Positions 56,227-64,000 of a DNA stretch of 64,000 bases are shown in pieces. Position 1 is the first letter of the stretch. Each line of letters starts with the position of its first letter. Below the pieces are notes generated by a model, which made no database searches, was not told the DNA's origin, and was given only the letters and a program-made list of their open reading frames with translations. A program made the translations under genes and the position numbers. The stretch lies in the NCBI GenBank assembly GCA_951802195.1, contig OX637621.1, positions 930,001-994,000 of the forward strand. The letters are read 5' to 3'. Source of the stretch: Tausonia pullulans. Lineage: Eukaryota > Basidiomycota > Tremellomycetes > Cystofilobasidiales > Mrakiaceae.

Positions 56227-58666
56227 ATGAGTAGCTCCCGCACCCACGCCTCCTCGATGACTTCGCTCTCCGGCCAGTCCGCATCAGGCGCCTTCGCCCC
56301 CAACGTCACAAAGACGGATGGCCTTGTCCCATGTGAGCACGCCTCTGACCATACCTCTCTCCCTCTCCAATTGACCGCCTACTCTTTTCGTCTTCCTCCT
56401 CTCCCGCTCTTCCGCTGCCTCCGTCGAACCCGGCCCTCTCTTCCGTCAGCCTCAGGACACTCTCCCCTCTCGTTTGAGCAGTCCTTCTCCCCCAATGGCG
56501 GCGGCGATCTTCATCCTTGTGCCGCCTCGGCCTCGACGGCCATCTCCCCCCCTCCCTCGAGCTATGCCTTTTCAGGATTCTCCCACGACTCCTCACAGTC
56601 CGGTGGAAGTAGAGAGCACACGGCTCATGGCCTTTATACGGCCTCACACGCAAGTCGGCCAATCACTATCTACACGGAGGAGGATTACCGCGCGGACGAG
56701 GAGGCGTACAAGGTGATGAAGAGTTCGGACGAGGTCTCGCCAGACAATAATCTCCATCAAAGCGATAGGGTCTCGTATGGCGAGAAGGGAGCCGTTGCTG
56801 GGGGAAGCAGGGCCACCGAGGAGGATAAGATTTGGACATCTCCCGCCAAGGTGCGGGCAGGTGTAAATTGCCTAATGCTTATGCACGTGGTACACTGACC
56901 CACCGTTTATTCAGCTCTTTGTAACCTGCATCGCGCTCTTCGTTGTTACGACCGCCTGTCTTATTATCGCCCTGGAAGTGGCACAGTCCAAGTCGGATCA
57001 ACGAGTGATTGTCAGGTACAACGTCTTCCTTCAGGTAAAGGCGCCCTCTTTGGAGTTCGCTTTTAGCACTCATAGTGCTGAAGGTTGGAAGTGTAGATCC
57101 CGACCTTCCTTTCCCAACTCTTCCTTCTACTTGCCGCCATCCTCGCCGTACGGTCGGGCAACCTGGTCTCCATCATTGGCGTCGTTGGTACGTTGCCCAG
57201 ATCCAATGCTGCAGAGCTCCAATCCATTTCCTCACTCCTTGACTGAGCATTTGAGTCCACCAGCGTTCAATCTCTTCTCCGTTCTATCTGGAATCCTGGA
57301 GGCCGCTCAAAGGACCGCGTCAGCGGGCAAACTCCGAGATCGAATTGAGCCTAGTGAAGTCACGCCAAGTGGTGAGTCCGTAGAAGATGGTGAGGAGACC
57401 GGAGGCTTAAGGGAAAATTGCTGACTGTCGACCTGACGTTTGCGGGGTGCCGGCGACTCTCCTCGCAGCCCATGAAATGGTCCCGATACTAGTCCTTCTC
57501 TGGATGCTCCCGGCTCTGTGAGTCGGGCCTGCGAGTTGCTTGATGATTTCTCGGAAGGGGAAAGTCTGACAAGGGTACATCCCTGCCAGCGATCTCCTGT
57601 TCCGTGAGCCCGTGGCGTCGACAGCGACCAGTATGACTCATGTGTTGATGCCTGGATCTCAATACAAGACCTCGGTGTCGACTATTCCGCTTGGAAACTC
57701 TACAAGGAGTTGGGCTGGACCGCGTATAAGAGGGTTAGTCTACCGTATTATTACTGGTTAAAGGCATCTGCTGACGAATCTGGCCATCCTTAGGTGTCAG
57801 CGTCGATGGAACTTCGTAAAATGTATCAGAACTACCTCGTCATGGACACTCTTCTCATCTTTTCCGGGTTTATTGCCATCATCAACTCCTACAACATTGC
57901 CTTCACTTCCATCACCTGTCCGTCGTCTTCCTCTCTTAAGCAAGTGACCTGAAACTATCTGATAACAATCGTCAGTCCCCGAGGCAATCGCCGCCACTGG
58001 GGATGCCCGACTCATCCCGGACGACCTCCCCCATCGAAGGACAATCCTCATCCTCTTCCCCGTCACCGCTGTAACCTACCTCACTTCTCTCGGAGGGATG
58101 CACTGGGCCTCGAGACACGAGCACCGTGTGACCATGATCGCCAGCCTTCTTGGCCAGGTTTGTTGGCTCCCTTAACCAGGGTGACGTTCTGAAACGCTCT
58201 CGCGCATTACTGAAGGTCTCAAACACCAGGTCGCCTATGTGGGCGTGACTGCATACTTTGCCTACCTCTCCCGCGAGGTCCTGAGCATGTTTAGCACACT
58301 CGTCGCAGATGCCGACGCCGCGGTCCTTCTTCCTGTCAAGACTGTAAATCCTACACTTCTCTCGCGAGATGGGTCCCAGCTGAAATCTTCAGGATATACT
58401 CTCATAGATCTTCCAAGAAATCATTGGGGGAATCCTTGTAATCATCACATTGTGGCACGGCGTACTCGTATATCGAGGCTTTGGGAACGGCCTCAAGTAT
58501 ATCTGTACGTCAGGCACGCTCCTTCTCATCGACCAGCTTCACTAACAGGCACACAACCGACTACCAGATTCTCGAGAGAGCGAGATCCCTCGTCGCCGGG
58601 TCGACCTCATGGACTGACGACACAATTAAAAAGAACGAAGCAACCCAAGATCACCACATCAAATAG
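56227..58666 (+). CDS. Polytopic membrane protein, family not recognised
   Basis: A multi-exon gene for a membrane protein of about 550-600 residues. The N-terminal ~180 residues are Ser/Gly-rich (MSSSRTHASSMTSLSGQSA), then YTEEDYRADEEAYKVMKSSD. Hydrophobic segments follow: LFVTCIALFVVTTACLIIAL, IPTFLSQLFLLLAAILAV, MVPILVLLWMLPAL, YLVMDTLLIFSGFIAIINSY, TILILFPVTAVTYLTSLGGM, VAYVGVTAYFAYLSREVL and IIGGILVIITLWHGVLVY. A conserved-looking luminal or cytosolic block lies between them (DYSAWKLYKELGWTAYKRVS). The C-terminus is RARSLVAGSTSWTDDTIKKN and ends at TAG 58664-58666. One intron uses a GTCCGT donor at 57918. The start and the last splice are uncertain, and exons near 55648-55920 may be its true N-terminus. 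I do not assign a function. Confidence 0.58.
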
Positions 58667-59107
58667 TCATGAAACGTGCGCAAACTTACGAACACCACAT
58701 TTATCTCTCACTCGCTTCTTCGAATTCATGATCACGACGCCTCCATGATATCCGTTACCTTTTCTTTGCACTTGCTAATCTCAAATCTACACTTGTGGCG
58801 TCTTTAGCTCTGTGTCTTAATCTTTATTTTATGTCCTTTTGCTTTGATCTGCCTCCTTCCTTCTTTCTTGGTCTCTCCTCTCTTTCCTCTTTCGCAAGCG
58901 AAAGGCTTGCGATGATGACAACTCTTGAAGGATATCGATGTGTATGCGATAGATGGTGTGGCCCATAGAAGGAGTGGAAAAAGAGATGAAAACCAACGCA
59001 AAAAGGAGGTGAGGAGGGAAAAGGAGGAGAGGATGGATGACCGTGGGAGGGAAAAGTCATGAGGGGGATGGTGAAGGATGGACAAACAATGAAACTGAAT
59101 CTCTTTC
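58667..59107. other. Convergent intergenic region
   Basis: 441 bp between facing stops; two 3' UTRs. No gene or clear structure is seen. Confidence 0.6.
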
Positions 59108-61986
59108 TCAAGCCGCCGGTAAAGCAGGCGTCTCCGGAGCGAGCGGCCCTCCACCACGAGCGAGCCGTCGACGTTCGAGCGAGTCGGCGACCCAACCAGC
59201 CATATCAACCTCACGTCCGATGTCGGCCTTGAGGAATGGATGCTCAAGAAGCTCGCTGTACGTAGGTCGCTGGGTTGGCGATTTGCGCAGGCTGGAGGGA
59301 GGGAAAGGGAAGAGTGCTTAGCATCGTAAGAATAGTTAAGGAAAACCCACTCCCAGACGCACCACTGCGCGACGAAGTCCCTCGCCTCGGGGGAAAATCC
59401 CTCAGGGAGCGTCGGCGGATCGCCGTGAACGATCGCCTGGAGCTGGGCGAGCGGGGAAGAGAAGACCTCGGGCGGATACGGGTATCGGCCGAGGGCCATC
59501 TCGATGATAGAGAGACCGAGCGACCAGACATCCGATGCGACGGTGTAGGTTCCGAGGTTGTTGGCGTACTCGCCTGTGATACGTTCGGGCTAGGAGGGGC
59601 GAGGGAAGCGAGACGATAAGGACAGGGCCTCGCAACAGTAGGTAAAAAGACGTGGACCAACAGCCATGTAGGTCTCACAACCGATGTTGGTCTTGGCCAG
59701 AGACTTCTCAAGCTGTCCGGAGACTCCAAAGTCGCAGAGCTTGATCTCGCCCTTGCTGTTGACAAGAACATTTGTCGGCTTGACATCTGAGGGAATGATG
59801 TGAGGGTCAGTCCAGTCAAACGACGAAAGGGCGTGATGGCCTGGTATTGACGACGCACCCCGGTGCATAATCTGAAGCGTGTCTTTGAGGAAGCCAAGTC
59901 CGCGGACCATGCTGCCTGTGATGCGGGCGAGGACCTTCTCGTCGCGAACGCCGCCCTCGTAAACCTTGTCGAGCGAACCGGCGTCCATGTATTCCATACA
60001 GTAATAGACGCAGCTCTCAATGAAGAAGGCACCGTAGAACTCCACAATCTCCGGGGCAATAGCCCGGTGGAGGATGTCGAGCTCCATGAGGATTCCGTTG
60101 AGCTTGGATTGGTCGAGCTCGAGGTGAATCTCCTTCATCGCCATGACAACCTTGGTCGGCTTATGGAAGACCCGCTGGACGGTGCCGTACTGGCCCTTGC
60201 CGAGTTCCTCCTCAAGCTTGAGCTCTGACATGTTGATCTTGTACGATTGGCCCGAGGAGAAGTCAACACCGTCGGCATGGAGGACAGCCTTGGAGGAGAA
60301 GTTGAGCCGGCCCGAAGGATCGCTGAGGAAACAGAGCAAGCAGCGTTCAGTCCAGCTCCAACACTCGCAGCATTTCTTCACTAAACTCACACAACCTTCC
60401 CGAAGTTGCCGAACGCGTCGGTTGGCGGACCCATCATCCCACCCAGGCTCATCCCGCCCAGCTTCCCCGGCGGTCCCCGTCTTGCCTGCATGCCAGGCAG
60501 ACCCGACCCCGAAGGAAGGGCTCCTGGCGGACCCAATCGAGGCCCACCAGCACCACCGGCAGCGGCGCGTCGTGCTGCGAGGCCCGGGAGCGCGCCTGGC
60601 GGGGCGGACGCCGTCGCGGCTGAGTTTCGGAGGGAGGGAGGGATGGGGACTGTCGAATTGAGCGGGTTCCGAAGCGAATTGGGGGTGCCACCGCCTGGAA
60701 GACGCTGGATCGGGGAAGGCGAGAAATGACGAGACAGGTCAGAGGATGGTCGACACACAGGAAGACATCGAACGAAGAGTCAATGATTGGTGGCGGGGAT
60801 TGGGAGAGATATCCCTCAACGGCAGAACACCGCCGCTCTTCGATACAGATTCGACTCGCCCCCTCCTCTACAGATTCAACATAGTTCTGCAGGTCCATCT
60901 CGAGCGTGCTGATACGTAGAAGCCCACGACTGGCGGTTTTTGAGAGTCGAAGGCAGTGACGCAAGTCTCGACCCTTCTCCCCACACCTCCTCTTCTCCGG
61001 GGCACCCAGTTGCCGAGATGCCGGCTAGGGAGAGGGTGATGAAGCAACTTCAACTGGTTAAATCATAGATGTGACTCTACGAGAATCGCACCACGAAGAG
61101 CGCCTGAACGGCTGTTGCGTTAAGATTGGCGCGAGGAGTAACAGAGATTGAGGTCGCTCGCTTGCTCGCTCCCGCTCTGTGCGTCTCGTTCGTCGTGCTG
61201 TTCGTTCGCTTCGAGTATTCCTCTTGGACGTCCTTGTTCACCAGAAGAGCAGATGCAGGCCAAGGAAGCATGCAAACGAGAACGCGGGAGCTACCCAGAC
61301 AGAGCCAGAGAGAGAGTAAGGCGAGAAGATGGAGAGACGCACCGCTCCCATCTTGGCCGCCAGTCCAGGAGGCATCTTGGTCGCTCCACCAAGCACGGGT
61401 CCACGCATGGCGGGCCCTCCTCCTCCGCCTGCCCCGTTGAGGTTCATCATGCCCATGCCCGCCCGCCGGGCGCCCATCCCGACGGGTGCCCGTGCCGTGG
61501 CGGGCGCGCCGGCAAGCGAGCCGGAAGGCGGCGTCTGTGACGTCGGAAGGCAGTTTGGAGGTGCCGATGCACGGTGGGCGGCCGTGAGCGAAGGGGAGGC
61601 TGAAAGGTGAGAGTTCCAGGTAGGGAAAGGACGCGATACAGGAGAGAGGGCAGAACGTGGAAGCCGGAAAGACGCGAAAAGGAGGGAGAAGCAAGGTTGG
61701 CTATGCCCGTCAGCGAAAAGGACGGCGGTACGAAGCGCTAGCAGGAAGGCCCCCAGAGGGCAGGAATCAACGAACCTCGAGCCGCAGTGGCTGGCGAGCC
61801 GGGAGACCGAAGAGCACTAGTGCCCTCGGTCTTGGGGTTGGCGGTGGCGGGAGCAGCGGGAAAGGAAGGAGGCTTAGGCGAGGCGACGGCGGCGGGGGTA
61901 GGCGAAGACGGGGAGGCGACGGGGACGTCAGGCGAACTGGCGGCACTAAGGGAGAGGGCCTCAGTCGCCTGGACGAGGTCGGCCAT
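59108..61986 (-). CDS. PBS2: HOG-pathway MAP kinase kinase, Pbs2/Wis1 type
   Basis: Pbs2 activates the Hog1/Sty1 stress MAP kinase. The ATG at 61986 gives MADLVQATEALSLSAASSP and a long disordered Ala/Pro/Gly-rich N-terminus (GMGARRAGMGMMNLNGAGGG, then RLPGGGTPNSLRNPL). The kinase domain shows LEEELGKGQYGTVQRVFHKP (Gly loop), VVMAMKEIHLELDQSKLNGI (catalytic Lys), YYCMEYMDAGSLDKVYEGG, MHRDVKPTNVLVNSKGEIKL (HRD), CDFGVSGQLEKSLAKTNIGC (DFG and activation loop), ETYMAPERITGEYANNLG and SDVWSLGLSIIEMALGRYPY. It ends RPTYSELLEHPFLKADIGRE and APETPALPAA*. The 'SLAKTNIGC' activation loop marks it as Pbs2/Wis1 rather than a CWI or mating MAPKK. A 638-nt intron (61342-60705) splits the N-terminal region. 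Confidence 0.93.
60705..61342 (-). other. 638-nt intron of PBS2
   Basis: A GTGCGT donor at 61342 and an ATCCAG acceptor at 60705 join ...KMGA to RLPGGG in frame. Most introns here are under 120 nt. Frames inside remain open on the minus strand for up to 170 codons but match nothing I know. Confidence 0.65.
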
Positions 61987-62402
61987 CGGGGGCGAGGAGG
62001 ATGGAGGGGTGTATGTGGAGGCCCTAGTTGGCGATGGAGCGAGGAACAATTGAGGAGGGAAGGACGAGGTACTCGACGCTGATGCTGGTGGACAAGAGCG
62101 ACGAGACGATGGCTTGCGGGCGGCCAAGGGCGAGAGCGCGGACGCATGGTCAGCGAGGCCCCCTTGACGACGACGACTCACTACCTCCTCAAGGTTATTC
62201 TGAATACACATCAAAGCTCCCCAGTTTCTCCACTTCATCTAAATAGCAAACACATGCCAATATGTTTCGGTTGGCAAGGGAAAGAACCATGTCCCCGCAC
62301 GGGCCTCACTTTCGGCGTGTCGCCCGTCCTTTTGCTCCTTCTATTGGGCCTCTTGTCTCTCTCGACCGCCGCCTCTTCGTCTCTTAAATAGACAGTAGAG
62401 AC
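61987..62402. promoter_or_regulatory. Divergent promoter between PBS2 and the THADA-like gene
   Basis: 416 bp separate two start codons facing apart. No TATA-like or other clear element was picked out. Confidence 0.5.
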
Positions 62403-64000
62403 ATGTCCAAGCAGCAGATAAACCGCAGGCCGCCGGCCTCCCCATTTAGCTTGGCTCGCACCGAGGTCCTCAAGGCTCCCGTCCAGGACCTTCTCTCTCC
62501 TCCACGAAGGTCCGTCTCTGCTGCTGTCTACTTTGAGAGATCCCGGAGTTGACTGCCTGCTCAGCCCTCTTCTCATCCAGCATCTTGATACAGCTATCCT
62601 TTCTCAAGGTCAGGGAGCGAGCTCGTCGGCTCTGGCAGATCAGTACTCTCTTCTCGCCGCTATCCTCAAGCGACTGGCCGCTCTCGTCCGACAGCCCGAC
62701 TCGATGGCGATGGTTTGGCCCATTGTCGAACCGTTCATTCAGGACCGCCTCGCCCTGATTGGAGACCGCCTCTGGAATGGTGTCGAGACCTCTCTGACCG
62801 GCGCTTCACAGTGTGTCGAGAATCTGGTCTCGTTGTCGCGCGCTCTGTCTGGCACCACGGACGACGCATCATCTTCGCCACTCCTCTCTGCCTTGTTCCA
62901 GCGCGCTCTCTCATCAACCCTCCGCACCAAGGCCTCCGTTCAGATCCTCACCGCCGTCCTTCCTTCCCTCCCGACCGGCGAGCGACTTCAGCGCCTCGCC
63001 CCAGATCTCCTTGACCGCCTTCTCGCCCGGTCGATGGACAGACATCTTGTCCTCCAGCAGGGCAAGCTCCTCGCCGCCTACCTCGCTCAGTATCTGGAGG
63101 GCACTACCGAAGAAGATGCGTGCCTTCTCCAAAACAATCTGGCTCAGCGCGTCGTCCGACAACTCCTCGTCGTCGATGGAGACAGTGATGACGCAGACGA
63201 CGGCAACCTCTCCACGAGCCGAACCAACCTCGTTCAGCAGGCACTCCCCCCGCTCCTCCCTGTCCATTCGACTTTCCTTCGCGCCCTTCTTGCCGCGCTT
63301 GACAACGTCGATGGGGCGGTCCCTGGTCGGGAGGAGGCTTCCCTCGCGTTGTTGGCCCTTGCATCCCGGGCAGGACTCTGCACGCCCGTCGGCGAACCGC
63401 TCTCGGATGAGGACGAGCGCAAGGGCCTGCTTGCTCTTCCACTAGAAAGGCTTCGGCTGGCGCTGGCTCACCCGAGCCTCAGCGTGCGTCTTGCAGCGCT
63501 CACACTCGTGGCTGAAAGGTCAGGCACTGGAGTCTGTCTCGTCGAAGGCGAGATCGCGCTCGTCAAAGAGTTTCTCGAGGGCGATATCAGCGTCAATGAG
63601 AACGAGTGAGTGTTGATTTCGTCGAAGGGGACTCTAAACCATCAGCTAACATGTCCTCTTACTTGACCCAGAGCCCGCGTTCGTCACTTTGCTGCGCTCC
63701 TTCTCGGGAAATTCCTTCAGCGCTGACCTGTTTGCCCTGACTCTAGAATCCCATTGTGATCAGGATTCAAAAGATTCTCCTCCGTGTGCGCTCCTCCTCA
63801 AACACAGTCGTCCGCTCCATCATCAAGGTTGAAGGCTTCCAAAACCTAACGGCTGAAGAGGAGCGCTCGCTTAGCGGGCTCAAGGAGAGGCTCGCGCGCT
63901 CGAAGAACTTTGTCCAGGTGCGGCCGAGCACCATCCATGTCTGAGTTGAAAGGTCACTGATCAATCACCCTGTACTTCCTGCCTGTTCCAGTGGCTTGCC
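62403..64000 (+). CDS. THADA/Trm732-like protein (DUF2428 family), partial at right edge
   Basis: The 5' part of a long helical-repeat gene. Exon 1 (62403-62509) encodes MSKQQINRRPPASPFSLART and ends in a GTCCGT donor. Exon 2 starts at 62565 (PLLIQHLDTAILSQGQGASS) and runs to about 63608, with helical HEAT-like repeats: YSLLAAILKRLAALVRQPDS, VQILTAVLPSLPTGERLQRL, LPPLLPVHSTFLRALLAALD, LRLALAHPSLSVRLAALTLV and IALVKEFLEGDISVNENE. The next exon (from 63672) gives ARVRHFAALLLGKFLQ, then from 63764 IQKILLRVRSSSNTVVRS. The block 'HPSLSVRLAAL...LVKEFLEGN...RVRHFxxLLLGKFLxR' is like the N-terminal half of THADA/Trm732, which partners the Trm7 methyltransferase at tRNA position 32. The last visible junction appears to have a GC donor at 63720. 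The gene continues past the window end. Confidence 0.68.

Noticed and set aside
58804-59499. Minus-strand reading through the PBS2 3' end as a longer protein
   Set aside because: The correct PBS2 frame splices to the RPTYSELLEHPFLKADIG exon and stops at 59108. The longer frame is intron and UTR read-through.

Overview
This 64 kb window looks like nuclear DNA of a basidiomycete fungus, most likely a GC-rich Pucciniomycotina yeast of the Rhodotorula/Sporobolomyces/Leucosporidium kind (inference). Genes are intron-dense, with short introns that start GTNNGT and usually carry a CTGAC-type branch site before the acceptor. Intergenic DNA is short and pyrimidine-rich, and every recognisable gene is an ordinary fungal housekeeping or regulatory gene. 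I see no transposon, viral remnant, CRISPR array, rRNA or tRNA.

Layout, left to right: PEX2 (-, cut by the left edge); clathrin heavy chain (-), divergent from a GT31 glycosyltransferase (+); a ROM2-type Rho1 GEF (+); two divergent genes for small RRM proteins with mitochondrial-looking N-termini (-/+); DPH5 (+); a MAU2/SCC4-like cohesin loader (+), convergent with a group II PLP decarboxylase (-); RAD50 (-), divergent from ribosomal protein uS2/RPS0 (+); a bZIP factor (+), convergent with a giant ASH/PapD-like-domain protein (-); the proteasome-assembly WD40 protein PAAF1/RPN14 (-); TMA16 (-), divergent from ADE16/17 (+); an unresolved minus-strand locus; a SHR3-type ER chaperone (+); an unrecognised polytopic membrane protein (+); the PBS2 MAPKK (-), divergent from a THADA/TRM732-like gene (+, cut by the right edge).

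The genes do not form a pathway or cluster. They serve membrane traffic (CHC1, SHR3, GT31), cell-wall and osmotic signalling (ROM2, PBS2), chromosome maintenance (RAD50, SCC4), translation (uS2, DPH5, TMA16, THADA), proteasome assembly, purine synthesis and peroxisome import. Five head-to-head pairs probably share promoters (CHC1/GT31, RRM/RRM, RAD50/RPS0, TMA16/ADE17, PBS2/THADA).

The most unusual signal is exon structure. Several functional motifs lie on internal microexons of 10-20 nt: the DxD motif of the GT31 enzyme (16 nt), the PLP-lysine segment of the decarboxylase (14 + 10 nt in tandem), the basic region of the bZIP factor (20 nt), a conserved stretch of the SCC4-like protein (18 nt) and the N-terminus of clathrin (22 + 20 nt). 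Several introns use a GTCCGT donor. The best candidates for undescribed proteins are the ~1,900-residue ASH-domain protein and the polytopic membrane protein. All exon joins were made by eye from reading frame, splice consensus and family knowledge, with no transcript data.
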